NCBI GenBank assembly: GCA_033032175.1
Contig: CM065304.1
Location: 6,014,001 to 6,078,000, forward strand
Source: Saturnia japonica
Taxonomy: Eukaryota; Arthropoda; Insecta; Lepidoptera; Saturniidae
Length of the DNA stretch: 64,000 bases
Direction of reading: 5' to 3'
The position numbers and the translations under genes are program-made. How positions within the stretch are numbered: the first letter of the stretch is position 1; the number at the start of each line of letters is the position of its first letter. This document shows positions 45,300 to 57,480 of the stretch, piece by piece. Under the pieces are notes generated by a model. That model worked only from the letters and a program-made list of their open reading frames with translations. It did no database searches and was not told the DNA's origin.

Positions 45300-46370
45300 A
45301 AGTGATAGAGGTTTGCAGTTGTGCGCGTATCCCGTAAAAATACTGAATATATATTGATTTTTTATTTGTTTTTCTCCTTATATACCTTTAAAGGCGTTTA
45401 ACGCCATTACTATAATTGCAAAACTATTTTAAAATATATAAAGAACTAAATAATAAAACGTGATGTGTTTCAATAGTTCCATTTTCTTATTCTCTCAGAT
45501 TATAAATTCTTCTAATTATTTATCTCAAAACTCCTATACAAAGTTTGCACTAAAGAAGTATGAACACCACACTTGGATAAAGACATAACAAAAGAAAGCA
45601 ATATCTTCTTTCAATTTAAATTATTAAAGTTCTAAGAAACTACCATTTTTATAAGCACTAAGTACGTGTTCAGCGCTATGTTGTCTTCCCGTAGAGAAGT
45701 GAGAATTATAATATTAGTATAGATTAACGCAAACGAAGTCACGGGTGATTGATAGTTTATATCAACTGCTTAAATTATTTACCATTGTGTTATGTATTAA
45801 ACAAGAAAGTTTTTAACAAATAAAGAAAACTAACTTAAATAATTTCAAGTTCTTCAACTTCAAAAAATAATTAAGAGTTTCATTATGTATCTTCGAAGTT
45901 GAATGTCCAATGCCAATGAAATTAGATTATTGTCCCATGTTGAGGTATCCTATCTAATAAAAAAAGAATAATCTAAGTCGGTTCATAAACAAAGAAGTTA
46001 TGACACACAAACCAAGGCGTGGGTCGTTACATGACGTAACGTAACGTAACGAAGCCAGTGATTTGGTCGGTATAACCTGTTTCAAAACTAGTAATTTTTG
46101 TAACCAGCTATTTTTATTCAGCTACTGTGATTATTTGCATAAATACCTTCACCAACTATACACTTACACACGAAATGAAACTAAATTAAAATCACTCGTA
46201 GTACGAGATCCCGCTGCAGGATTAGTGCGCTCATCGGTTTTTTGCTGAAAACCAAATTTTTATGTTTATTTATAATTAGGAGAATATATATATTTACCAG
46301 GGTGCCTGTCAAAATTTGGCCGCCAGTATTTTTATTCAATTATTTTTAATTAATTTTTGGGTAAAATATA
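45300..46370. other. AT-rich stretch with repeat fragments
   Basis: The region 45890-46010 shares words with the dispersed repeat at 41700-41955. The 46063-46248 frame has no motif. Nothing else was recognised. Confidence 0.35.
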
Positions 46371-46408
46371 TCGTTTACTTGTTTTTTAAATAAAATAACG
46401 TCTACATC

Positions 46409-46491
46409 ATGGCAATTTATATGAAGATTTTAAAAAATCACGGTTGCTGTTGCGCTCCTGGCCGCACTTCTTCGCAGCCAGGTGTGAACAG
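46409..46491 (+). CDS. Possible first exon with a signal-peptide-like segment
   Basis: ATGs at 46409 and 46421 lead to a donor-like AG|GTATGA at 46491/46492. In the ATG frame the product is Cys/His-rich and unremarkable. In the frame shifted by one base in the A6 run (46432-46437) the same DNA reads TVAVALLAALLRSQ, which looks like a signal-peptide core and ends at CAG|GTGTGA (46481/46482). No second exon was located. It could be a real secreted-protein exon with an indel, or chance. Confidence 0.2.
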
Positions 46492-47024
46492 GTATGATTT
46501 CGATACATTTATACGTTTATAACGTGTATTTATAAATTATATATCAAATTGAAGCTAATTTTTGTTCTATTAATTATCATATGTGGTTGCCTAATTAAAT
46601 CTGGCCGTAAATAAGGGTTACTGGCTGTTAAAGATGATAAATTTTTAAGGTAGAGGGAAAGAGAGTTAGTGCGTAATATCATTTGTCAGACAAGTATAGC
46701 AATTGCCGGTTGTGCAACGCTTTTAAACCGTTGCGCATGGGTCGAATGTTAGTGTTCTCAACCACCGGGGAGTAATAAAGACGACTTATAATAAATACTC
46801 CAAAAAATATGTCATTTTTTCTAAATGAAAAATTTAAGAATTACAACAAAAAATTAATATTGATTTAATATATCTAATATTGTACTGTGTATAATATTTT
46901 CTACCTTATTCTTTCGGAGGCTAAATCTTATAGATGTATATGTCTGTCTTTTTCGTTTCATAGCGTTTCTAAAGAAGTTTTTACTTTAAAAAATTAATGC
47001 ATGTTGCAACCCTAACAGTTAGTT

Positions 47025-47155
47025 GCGCAGGCGCAGCATATCGCGCCGTTATCACGGCACACGTCGTTCGCGTCGCCCGCGCACCCACGTCGCCCCGCGC
47101 TACGTGACGTTGATTTCGCTCTACGTGGGAACATAAATTAATTCGTACTGCGATG
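47025..47155 (+). promoter_or_regulatory. CpG-rich island, possible promoter or first exon
   Basis: About 110 bp packed with CG dinucleotides (TCGCGCC, CGTCGTTCGCGTCGCCCG, CGTCGCCCCGCGC) stands out in AT-rich DNA. An ATG at 47153 is joined directly to GTATGT, a donor-like sequence. No downstream exon was found. Confidence 0.25.
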
Positions 47156-47296
47156 GTATGTATTTTTTTTTAATAATGGTTGCAGTGTAACTATCTATAT
47201 GACTCTGTCTGTAGATGTACTTCTTTTTAAATTTCGTGATATACATCTATATCTACACCAATTGAAGAAAAATACTCTCTATATATTTATAGAAAT

Positions 47297-47830
47297 AAAT
47301 AAAATTGATGTGTCTGTTTGATGTCAAAGTAACAGCTTTTTACTAAATGTATATGAAGGTATATACTATATACTACTTATGACAATAAAACAAATTTAAA
47401 ATGTTTGTCTGTCTGTTTGTTACGGGTAATCTCGGAAACGGTTAGACAGAATTTTGACGGGACTTTCACTGGCAGATAGCTGATGTTTGAAGGATTAACT
47501 TGGACTACTTTTATTTTAGAAAAATAATTTAGGTTCCGCGTGAATAAAAATCAATACTGAGAAACGACAATTTTGGGGGGCTCAAATGGCTTACGCTGGT
47601 CTCAAGGGTTTACTACCATAAGAGCTATATTAAATTAATGTAGCACATAATTATAGGTCTTATAAAGACCGACAAAAATGTCAGTGAGAGCATATCTCTA
47701 TCTTCTAAGGATCACCCACAATAACCATTTTTGTCTTTAAAATAACCGGGAGCAGGTGTAGCATTATTCACACGAGTGCGTGATTGACGGCATTCTGTTG
47801 TCCATGCGAGTGCAGCCGTGGGCATAGTTA
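47297..47830 (+). repeat. Dispersed repeat family A
   Basis: AAAATTGATGTGTCTGTTTG, GTAATCTCGGAAACGGTTAG and CACCCACAATAACCATTTTT appear in the order of the 52762 copy over about 530 bp. Confidence 0.75.
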
Positions 47831-48188
47831 GTATATTTATATATCTGGACTATACTTAAAAACTTTTTTAACGATTTTAATGAAATTTTGTACACGTGAA
47901 GTAGGTACTCATAAGTCGAAGTTAAAATGTAAGTGTGTAACCAGCAAAAAGCAGATTATTCAACAGAATAGAATTTCAATAGTATTGTATTTAGCTATAT
48001 TTTATAACTCACAGAACTGATAATTGAATAGAACCTTTTAAATCTTCATAAATATCTTCTAGTGGCATCACTAAGTAGTTTTAAAGCTATGTTTTCTTGG
48101 ACACAAAATTTTAAATATTTACTTACACGTCAATACAACGTAGCAAATGCAAAAACAAATGTGTGAAATGTCGCTCAACATACTTGTG

Positions 48189-48488
48189 TTACGGGAAACA
48201 AAACACACGAGCCTTCAAGTAATGTATGATTAACGATGCAGAGATCTTTAATAATAATAATAAAATGCCATCAGTTTGCTGTTCCCGTATAACTTTCTTA
48301 ACATTGGAAATTGTATGCGCTTTAAATGTGTAAATTATTAAGTTAACTATAACACTAGATGCTGTAGCGATTAAGAAAACGATACAAGAAACTTTGAGAA
48401 AATCTTTATTAATTTCAAATAATATAAATCTGACATTATAAAAAAAACTAAAAACATTCTGAAAAACTAACACTACAAAAATCCTCAT
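48189..48488 (-). CDS. Hydrophobic open frame, 99 codons, unknown
   Basis: The predicted product has at least two long hydrophobic stretches (near residues 3-25 and 34-53) and could be a fragment of a membrane protein. AT-rich DNA often gives Phe/Ile/Leu-rich chance frames. No splice border or family motif was found. Confidence 0.15.
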   Translation of the reverse strand: MRIFVVLVFQNVFSFFYNVRFILFEINKDFLKVSCIVFLIATASSVIVNLIIYTFKAHTISNVKKVIREQQTDGILLLLLKISASLIIHYLKARVFCFP

Positions 48489-48839
48489 CGAAATTAATAA
48501 TCGTTTATTGATATTATTCAGCCCAATGCAAAATCTCCCCTGAGATAGTCATTATTATTATTATACATGTATTAAAGAAATATTAAAATCATTTCATTAT
48601 ACAGAGGAACTCCAATACAAATTTTATAGAACAGAGATGATGAAGAAAACGCCGGCGTCAAAAGATTTCGTGCAGACGCTTGGAAGAAGCTAGTGCTAAA
48701 ACCATCGGTGACAGGACTGTCATCTCTAAGCTTGAGATACCTTTGAGATCGAGGCTTTCTACAACGAACAATATGCATCCCGTAATTCACAATCTCAGCA
48801 TAGTGACAAAGATCCCAGAGTCGCTCAATACCACCCGAA

Positions 48840-49035
48840 GAATTACCATATATCAGCCGAAATGAAATTGGGAAGTCTACCAGTAACTTAAAAAGGCCAG
48901 GTATGGATGGAACAATAGTAGAATTTCTGAAATATGCAGTACTATGGTATGAAAAGAGTTACAGAAGATTTTTGCTTATGATGTTGCTTATTTCACAGTC
49001 AGAGAGCTCCAGAGGTGCAAATAGGTGTATCATGG
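48840..49035 (+). pseudogene. RTE-like LINE, reverse-transcriptase N-terminal fragment
   Basis: One frame reads EIGKSTSNLKRPGMDGTIVE followed by FLKYA. The PGxDG motif followed by E-LKYA is the fingers/palm entry of RTE-type reverse transcriptases. Catalytic motifs are absent. It is followed at once by a family D copy. Confidence 0.55.
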
Positions 49036-49300
49036 TGATGTTTTTAGGGTTCCGATCCACAATAAGGAAAAAAGGAAATCTTATGGATCACTTCGTTGTC
49101 CATCTATCTGTCAAGACCCATTTTCTCAAAAGTGCGTGGAGGTATCTAGTTGAAATTAATATCAAAAACTCAGGTCTGCAATCCCCTGAAGCAGTGAAAA
49201 AATTAAATTTCTAAGTCAACGCAATCAAAAGTTATGGCTTGATAATGTCTCATTTCTATACAATTTCAAAGGTAACAAAAACCTATAGGGTACTTGCAGT
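49035..49300 (+). repeat. Dispersed repeat family D
   Basis: TTTTTAGGGTTCCGATCC, CACTTCGTTGTCCATCTATC and TGTCAAGACCCATTTTCTCA mark the start of this copy, partly open as a frame to 49214. Confidence 0.55.
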
Positions 49301-49309
49301 TGACCTACA

Positions 49310-50490
49310 ATTATAAAATTTTGGTAAGAAGCAATATTTTGTAGCACAAGTAAAGGAATAATTCCGAAAACTGTAAATTTGTAGTTAGATAATTAATAAG
49401 AATTAATTTTATTATTTGCAGTTGGTAAACTAACCGCGGTATATGTTCACGTATGCGGACAATAGTTTTCTAACGGCAAAGTTAAGTTTGTCCAGTTTAT
49501 CTTGTTGTAAAACAATATTAAATAAAAATCAGCACTACCTGTCGAGTATTTTCACAAACTGCACACCATCTATTACTGAGTAGTTGAAACGGCTGTATTT
49601 GATAGAGATGGGTAAAACATATAGGTATATCGAGTTATCGATATTTTCTTATAAAATTATTGATATATAACTTTGTTGTCATTTTGAAATTGTTTGTGTG
49701 CGCTAAGATATCCTCTATAACAAAATTTTTGTCCAACTATCTATTACTGTTCAAAAGAGAAAAAAGAGTCCTTTAAAGATCATGTTGTTTACTATAAGCA
49801 ATAGGGAATATAGTAATACCCATTACTAAAAAAAGAACCACAATAAAAAGAATTAAAAATACCAGTGTCTTTTGATAATATTTATATTTTGTTGACCTTT
49901 TCCCGCTTCGTGATGAGATCTAAGGCTGACTACTAGTGTTAGTGGTACAGAAAAGCGTTTGAATAAGTCAGTACGATATCGTGATTGCTTCTTGTTCTTT
50001 ATTTAATACAATGCTCGTCGAAATTGCGTGGTCTAATCAACGAGCGATTTACTGTCCATTTTTTAAACGTTTGTATTGGAATATGTAATAAAGGTGGCAA
50101 ACAGGCTTACGGTCCGCCTTAACAGGTTACCGTAACCTACATATACTTGTAATACCAGAGGTATCACTAGAGAGTTGCCAGCGTTGAATCCAGAGAGGCT
50201 CTGCAAGTTCTACTCACCACATAAACAAGGTTAATTTTGCCGCACTGTTCTGTAGGGTATTTCACCAGTCCAGCTGTCCAAAGTAGAGAGAAATCTGCAA
50301 AGAGATATATCCTTTTTATAAGTTTGACCTATAATGTTAATAACCGGTGTCTTTCAATGGCTAGGTTACTACATAGTATGTAGAAGATACAAATGTATGC
50401 AACATTATTTAAAAATATCTAAGTATTCTTCTTTATCCCTTACCCCACCTAAGTAAAGTTGGCAGTTTTCCTCTTCTGCTCTCCTCTATC
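49310..50490. other. AT-rich non-coding stretch
   Basis: No gene or well-defined repeat was recognised. Confidence 0.4.
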
Positions 50491-50494
50491 AGTT

Positions 50495-50880
50495 GCCAGC
50501 TCAGTATTCACACCTTTTAATAATAATTATATTAACACCAGCTTGTTTGTGTTCTCCTGCTGGGCAAAGGCCTCCATCCAAGAAAAGGCAAGGGGTTAAT
50601 CACCACGCCAGCCCACGAAGTATTGACTATTTTAAAAACTTAGAAGTCAACAATTCTATATTTCGCACACACAGTGGTACCTACTATAAGAACATTTTTG
50701 AAGCGTTCAGGTTTCTTCACTGTCTTTTCCTTTACCGTCAACCAATAGTGTTACCAATTTGAATTAGTAAATTTACTCGAATTCCGAAAAATTCGTTGCT
50801 ACGTGCCAGGGTTCGAATCTGCGGAGAACGAATCAATATTCCACAGGTGTAAACCATTAGACTAATTCCTCACACAATCC
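50495..50880 (-). mobile_element. tRNA-derived SINE, third family, reverse strand
   Basis: On the minus strand an A box TTAGTCTAATGG (50854-50865) and a B box AGATTCGAAC (50811-50820) form the head. The body holds the inverse of GGTTTCTTCACTGTCTTTTCC and GTTCTCCTGCTGGGCAAAGG, phrases familiar from abundant moth and butterfly SINEs. Confidence 0.7.
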
Positions 50881-50884
50881 AATC

Positions 50885-52050
50885 ATACTTTCTTTGATCT
50901 CCATCTACTCCTATATCCGCTACTTTCATACTTAACGTTCTTCTAGTTTTATTACTTTGATTGCTTCTCATGGCATTTCCATAAGACGCTAACCTATTAC
51001 CTCAACTTCTTTGTCCCTGGTGCTATTTTCAGGATTTCTACTGATATACTCATAGACGTATTATGGAAATACTAATTCTTAATAATGTTCCCTTTTCTTT
51101 TTAATATCTTATTCTTAGTAATCTTATTTCGTTACCCAATATCTATACACCACGACAGAGTGACAAATTTCTAAGTATTTTTCATAAATTAATAATTGGT
51201 TGAAGCTGGCGCTATAAACAACGCGGACAACAATAATTAATAAAAAAAAATTACCACATAACTACCTAATACAAGACTAACGTTATCTGTGATATGTTCT
51301 ATCGTATGGCCAAATGACAAGTGTACAACATATAACAATTACAATGCATGTATGAACAGTAACAGTACCAGATATAAACACACGAGTATATAATTGATCT
51401 TTAATTAGTATAAAACATTTACGATATTTATAGTTTTATTAGTTTCCTTGTTCTACGCTGTATATATATTCATTTCATAAATGGACATACAAAATTTAAA
51501 AAATGCGTGTTCTAATGTGTTATTTAATATTTTAATCGCATTAGTATGTGATTAATTAAACGTATGTATTCAACACTTGGACCCACGCTAATGTTTAAGA
51601 ACTTGGATCAATTGAATATCACAAATGAAGACGCGTTCAGACTTAAAATAAGTAGCCGTCCATAGGTCATTTATCAAATGATGGCAGAATATGACTGAAT
51701 GTCTGTCTTAGAATTATAACTACAGGATGGTAAATCCTTGTGTACATAATGTAATATAATTAGGCAACAGGAGGTAATAGTGCCCGTATAAATAAATTTT
51801 ATTCTATAGTATAACATAAAAATACGTGAGATTGACAAAGTGAAAAATAATTTTCAGTGGCTGTTTACTTGAAAATATCCATGTCTCGTCATCGCTGACG
51901 AGATCAATGAAGACAGACGTCTTAGATAGAAAGGTATTTATTACAAAAAGTTATCATTTTCATTGATTTCAGTGTAAATATAAATCTCATCCAGTTGTTT
52001 TTTAATAGTAGCATGGCAAAATGTGTGTATTATGCTTGATGGTGAGTACA
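50885..52050. other. AT-rich non-coding stretch
   Basis: Nothing recognisable beyond scattered AT-rich words. Confidence 0.4.
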
Positions 52051-52057
52051 TTACAAT

Positions 52058-52261
52058 TTAAAAAAAGTACATGAACACCGAGAGATCTGCAATCCATCGC
52101 CTGTCGTTACTGTCATCCTGTAATACTCTTAGCAGCTCGACATAAACTAGGTGATAGAAAAACGCAACCAGGAGAAGGAGAGTTATTATGACGGGCTTAT
52201 TAACATGTGCACGTTCTTCTTCTTCTTGTTTTGCTGCCGAAAAACCCCATGCCCGTGTCAA
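52058..52261 (-). CDS. Open frame with one predicted membrane segment, unknown
   Basis: The frame encodes an acidic-basic start (AAKQEEEERAHVNK) and then a hydrophobic stretch (VIITLLLLVAFFYHLVYVEL). Its 3' third overlaps a reversed family F repeat, so the C-terminus is repeat-derived. It may be an exon remnant cut by that insertion; no start codon or splice site supports it. Confidence 0.2.
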   Translation of the reverse strand: MTRAWGFSAAKQEEEERAHVNKPVIITLLLLVAFFYHLVYVELLRVLQDDSNDRRWIADLSVFMYFF

Positions 52262-52284
52262 TGTTTTTAAAATGATCGAAATTC

Positions 52285-52620
52285 GACCTGCGACTTTTTA
52301 ATCATAGACTATTTTCTGTTTGGCATTATACATTGCAGTATGAACCTAAACAATGAATATTATATCACTTGCTGTCACTTTTCGTTGAGTGACAAGGTCA
52401 ATATTTTGGTGGATCTAAGTTCAATGGCACTGGTCGCGTTAGGATTCGCAGTATTAATTTATTTAACTTAATATATTAGTAACGGACATTATAGATAAAT
52501 TTTAGCTTTATGCACTCCTTCTCCGTATAAACTTTAACCATGCCAAATCTCAGTCTTCCGTGCACGCAATACGCTTAAAAAGGGGTAGAAAATTTTTGCT
52601 TCAAGTATTAATATAATGAT
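52285..52620 (+). repeat. Dispersed repeat family B, near full-length
   Basis: It starts CGACCTGCGACTTTTTAATC and ends GCTTCAAGTATTAATATAAT, about 335 bp. It is the most complete copy of this family in the window. Confidence 0.75.
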
Positions 52621-52761
52621 ACTGATAAACATTATAAAAACATTTTGAAGGATAAAGTCCTAAATAACTCAAGTACCTGTGTGAAAGCTGTGTATGTCAA
52701 GTGCTTCGGATTGTGATCTCAATAAATACTTGTTATAGTTAAATATTTTTTTAGTCTATAC

Positions 52762-53285
52762 AATTAATAAAATTGAAGTGTCTGTTTGTAATGTCAAAAT
52801 AACAGTTTTTTACTAAATGCATATGAAAGTATATACGATACCTATAACAAAAAGCCAATTTTTAAAATTGTTTTCTGTATGTCTGTCTGTTTGTTTGTTC
52901 CAGATAATCTCTGAAACAGCGGGTACAATTTTGACGGGACTGTCACTGATAGATAGCTAATATAGTATAGGGAGTAACTTAGGCTACTTTGATTTTAGAA
53001 AAAGTATTAGGGTTCCGCACAATTAAAAAAAAACTGGTCATGATGAATCAATTCGGGCGCTTAAATGGCTTATGCTGAGTAAACCAGAAGAAATATAGCA
53101 AATTAATATACTACATAATTGTAGGCATTAAAAAGACTTACAAAAAAGTTTGGGAGAGTATATATCTATCTGCTAAGGAACACCCACAATAAGCATTTTT
53201 GCCTTTAAAATAGCCGGAAGCGGGGAAGCAAGATTCGTGCGGGCATTCTGTAGTCCACGTGAGCGAAGCCACGGTCACAGCTAGT
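52762..53285 (+). repeat. Dispersed repeat family A, full-length
   Basis: It runs from CAATTAATAAAATTGAAGTG to GAAGCCACGGTCACAGCTAG, about 524 bp, with AAAATAACAG, TGTCTGTCTGTTTG and CAATTCGGGCGCTTAAATGG inside. The closing CACAGCTAGT is shared with many moth repeats. Open frames on both strands are incidental. Confidence 0.8.
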
Positions 53286-53289
53286 TTTA

Positions 53290-53970
53290 AAATAAAGTAG
53301 TTAATCGTAAAATCAACTCCGTGTTTAAGATTATCCATTTATAATATAAACATTTGACATGTGCCATGTAATCTTACATAAAAAGAATTAAGTAAATTGT
53401 AAATAATTTTGTCAGCTTAGTTGCTGATCCAAAAGTGTTCGTGTCTGAACTGAATCTTCTGAGAGGCGGTGTTCGTACGCGACCGTGAGTTGGCGATATC
53501 TCGGCGATTGAAACTTTACCGCTGACCACTTGTTACCGGATGAGTTCAAACCATAACGTGCGTGCCATGAACCAGACGCACGGGATTTAATTAATAACTT
53601 ATTCGTATCAGTTTATAGGTTTCTTTTTTTACTGTAGGTCTCATTGCTAGAAATAAGTATAGACGATATACGTACATTGGTACCTACTACATATATTCAT
53701 AATTGGAATAAAGAGACCGGAATTAAATGATTATTAAAAAACGAGATGTCTTCGGTAAACAAATTTTTTATACGTTTTAACATTTGCGACAATTTATTGA
53801 TTCACTCCAATGAAATATATTTTATGGGCATTGATTTAAATTTTTAAGGGTCATTTTTCTTATCATGTTGTTAGTTGTGGTACGTAACGAACTTATTTAT
53901 CGCGAAGAGGGGGCTAAGCTGAAAAGTGACCGTCCTGAACGACACTAAAAATTCAAACACAAACATAATA
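53290..53970. other. AT-rich stretch with a short GC-richer part
   Basis: The part 53455-53590 is slightly GC-rich but has no long frame. Nothing recognisable otherwise. Confidence 0.35.
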
Positions 53971-53976
53971 TATATA

Positions 53977-55237
53977 TTAGGTCTTTACCTATGAAATTGC
54001 CGTTTTGTATGAAAAAAATTAAACGAATTTTATTCATGTATTTTTTAATTGTATTAATCGAAGTAATCACCCATGCAATCAATGCATCTTTGCCAGCGCA
54101 GTGGTCGTTTATTGATGCCCTTCTTAAAGAAATCAGCTGAACGGGAGGCAACAAATTCTTCAAAGGCATTTTGTACTGCCTATCGGGTATTGCCTTTTTG
54201 TTCCCGCCGAGAAGTTATCCAAATTCTGGAAAAAGTAGTAGTCTGTAGGCGCAAGGCAACTTCTAATCCAGTTCTTGCAACTTGGAGACTGGCTGCTGTG
54301 CAGTATGAGGTCGCGCGTTGTCGTGCAGGAGCAGCGGAGACGAGCGATTGACCAATGCTGGTTGGAGATGTGCCAGCTTCTCCATCATTATGTTCAGTTC
54401 TTCACAGTACACATCTGCAGTAATGCTCACCCCGTTTGGTAAGAAGCTGTGATGAATCACACCGGCGCTAGACCACCAAACAGTGACCATCACTTTTCTA
54501 GGGGTAAGTTTTCGTTTAGGGCATTGTTTAGGTGCTGAACCAGGATCCAACCAGCTTGCTGAGCGCTTGCAGTTATCAAACAGAATCCATTTTTCATCGC
54601 AGGTAACAATGCGGTTCAAAATTCCTTCATTTGTGTGTCTGTTGAGCAGTGCAAGGCACGGCTCGACGCATACTTCGCGCTGGCGATCATTGAGTTCGTG
54701 GGGCACCCATTTATCAAGCTTTTTTACCTTGCTAATTTGACGCAAATGAACCAATATTGTTTTGACGCTAACGTCGAAAGTTGCTGCTAATTTAGCCATT
54801 GATTGTGTATCATCAGCTTCCACAATCGCCTTTAATTCGTCATTGTCGACCAAAGTCTTCGGACAACCGCGAGGTTCATTTTTCATGTCGAAATTCCCAG
54901 AACGGAAGCGAGCAAACCAATAACAGGTGGTGCGTTGGTTTGTAGTGTTAGCTCCGTAAACGTCTTTGATGTTGCGTGCCGCTTGTGCCGCGTTGCTGCC
55001 ACGACGGTACTCATATTCCATAATTACTCGAATTTTCAACGTATCCATGATGACAAAAAAGATTGAAATGCGATGAAAATGTAACACTAATCAATAAACA
55101 AATGACTACTTTTGAAAAATAATTCCATGTTTTTAAAATAAAATTAATTTGGAATTAGAATTCTTAGCCAAACAAAAATTATTTTGATTTGAAATGGCCA
55201 GTACTGCAAAACGGCAATTTCATAGGTAAATACCTAT
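53977..55237 (-). mobile_element. mariner element (DD34D), copy 2, reverse strand
   Basis: The 1261-bp element has the same inverted ends as copy 1 (left TTAGGTCTTTACCTATGAAA; right its inverse with two changes) and TA on both sides (53975-53976, 55238-55239). It is closely similar to copy 1 at 25483-26770. Confidence 0.92.
54054..55048 (-). pseudogene. mariner transposase, internally deleted
   Basis: The frame is open from ATG 55046-55048 for about 260 codons, including WVPHEL, TCDEKWILFDN and HDNARPH, so the first two catalytic Asp residues and the conserved Trp are intact. Near 54255-54275 a loss of one base and then of about 24 bases removes the HPPYSPD-coding stretch and shifts the frame; a stop follows at 54263-54265. 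The C-terminal part remains in another register down to TAA 54054-54056. Compared with copy 1 it has fewer nonsense changes but a disabling deletion. Confidence 0.88.
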
Positions 55238-55244
55238 TATATAG

Positions 55245-55970
55245 TAGGATTTTCAAAACTATGAAAGTCGTGGAATTGGCTCAGCTATGTTATGACCAGA
55301 TTTCTAAGTACTGTTGTATGTACAGTACGAGTAATCGATGATTTGAGTCCCGCTGACTCGGGAATAATGATATGAAATAAACTTTGTAATATTATTTATT
55401 GTTATAAAAATATAAATTTATTATAAACTTGTGCGTAGAAATCTGGTTATAATTAAAATAAATAACTTAGTTACTGCCGGATGTCTCATGACATAGGTAT
55501 GTCAAGATTTTTTTTTGTGGAGCAGTTGGGCCTTGGCTAGCAAACGAATAAACCCATCTTCAGTTGCAAATACTATACTTACAGCAAATTAAGTACGTAC
55601 CTACTGCAACTGATCGAACAATGTCATCTCTGCGGCTGACAATATACATAATCGCAAGAACCATGCATTAACTGGATACCCACTTGATGCTCCACAACAC
55701 TGATAATGATACCAGACCGCTTTTTAACCATTTCCTTCTTATATTATTGATGTAAAAAGAAATACATTACATTACATGGAATTTAGTACAATACAGCTTT
55801 TAAAACAAATTTTCTTCTAAAAAACAATTTTTTACTAAAACGTTGAATATCTCGTATTTTTGGTTTGGAATAAATACTTAACATAAATATATCTTTACTT
55901 AAAAATCTATATCAAATAGTTTTATTTAATGATATCAAATTAGTATATTTTACAATAAACCTATGCATAT
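55245..55970. other. AT-rich non-coding stretch
   Basis: No gene or repeat pair was recognised. Confidence 0.4.
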
Positions 55971-56192
55971 TAATATTATAAAGTTCAAGCTAATGGTTGT
56001 TTGTTTGTTTAATACGCCTATCTCTGGGAGACTACTTGTCAGATGTGAAAAGGTTTTAGTTTTTATTTTATAGTCTATTTATTGAAGAATATTGTAACGT
56101 TACGCTACGAGCTTAAAGTGCGAAGCAGTAACCATGAACGTCAAGTTATCTGCCAAGCTGTAGGCAAATAAGTATGGGCAGTGAGAACAGCC

Positions 56193-57480
56193 AAATTGTT
56201 CCTTAAACATGGTTCCTTATTAAGATGGTGTGAATCGTATCTGGGTAAACGCTCCCAATTGGTAGCAATTCATGGCCACAAATCTATGGTGTCTGAGATT
56301 CCATCTGGAGTTCCTCAGGGTTCCCATTTGGGTCCGCTTTTTATCCTAATATTTGTAAAAAAAATATATTTCTATAATTCTATTTTAAGTTTTGTAGGTT
56401 TAATATGTTTAGTAGTGTAGGTTGTATATAGTTTATCTATTATTAAAAAGGTAATTGTGACATACAAAAGGTGACAGATGTGTCAAATATTAAAATTAAT
56501 TGTAAAACTAAAGAAAGGACAGGTAACTAAGAAATAAAAACTATTAATGTCGTTTCTTTGTTTACAGAGCAACGCTTACAGTTTATTTAACATGTCGAAG
56601 TAAATGACTATATTCGTCTTATATATTTATAAATGATCTTTGCGATTCCATTCAGTGTAAATTCAAAATATATGCTGATGATTTTAAATTATATCGCATT
56701 GTTAGTAGTACTCTAGACGTACAATGTCTACAATCTGACATCGACAATATTAAGAAATGGTGTAGTCTTAATAATGACATGTCGCTTAATCCAGATAAGT
56801 GTTTCATATAAAGTTTACAAGAAAGAAAAAGCCTCATACCGGTGATTATACTCTATTAAATTAAAGAAGTAACAACTATTCGAGACTTGGGTATCATTGT
56901 AGATGGATCTTTGAGCTTTCGATATCACGTCGATAATCTAATCCAAATTATCTGGGTTTATTAGTCGTCAGATGAAAATATTTAAAGAACCCAGCCTAAT
57001 GATAATAATTTACAATACTATTCTACGCGGAATTTTAGAATACAATAGTCCTGTTTGGAATCCCTGCTACCAAGTACATGCTGACAGAATTGAACGAGTA
57101 CAAAAGCGTTTCATGTACCACTTGGTATATTCTGATTACAAATGTAAAATCTTGCAAACTTATGAAGAACGCCTTTCTTATTACAAAGTTATGTCACTTT
57201 GTACTCGTAGGAGGAACTCTGACATCGTGTGTCTTTTTAAATTGCTACATGGACTCACAGACTCCCCTACATTCTTGAACGTTTCAATTTTGCGATTCCA
57301 CGTTTGAGCAGTCGCTTGCATAACAGAAAAACTTTTTACTTGCCTCATTGTAGAACAAATATCGCTCAACATTCTCCAGTATATCGTATGTCCTCTTTCT
57401 GTAACGCAGTTCGCACAGATTGATATATTTTCAAGTTCTGTTTCCTCTATTAAAAATAATCTTAAAACACTTAAATAATG
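56193..57480 (+). pseudogene. Non-LTR retrotransposon reverse-transcriptase ORF (jockey-like), broken
   Basis: The segment encodes the second half of a LINE reverse transcriptase. In order: FLKHGSLLRWCESYLGKRSQ (56200-56260), SGVPQGSHLGPLFILIFV (56305-56360), then after an insertion FINDLCDS, KIYADDFKLYR (the catalytic YADD, about 56670-56690) and NMSLNPDKC-type residues, TIRDLGIIVDGSLSF (about 56875-56925), and a C-terminal stretch with YNSPVWNPCY and VQKRFMYHLVYSD (56972-57307). Several frameshifts and stops separate these blocks. The 5' part of ORF2 is missing. Confidence 0.75.
56366..56617. mobile_element. About 255-bp insertion inside the LINE reverse transcriptase
   Basis: The reverse-transcriptase text stops at LIFV and resumes at FINDL. 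The insertion is flanked by near-identical 11-bp words ATATTTGTAAA and ATATTTATAAA, as after a target-site duplication. Its class is unknown; it has no ORF. Confidence 0.55.

Noticed and set aside
53138..53338. 66-codon minus-strand ORF
   Set aside because: It lies within a full-length family A repeat.
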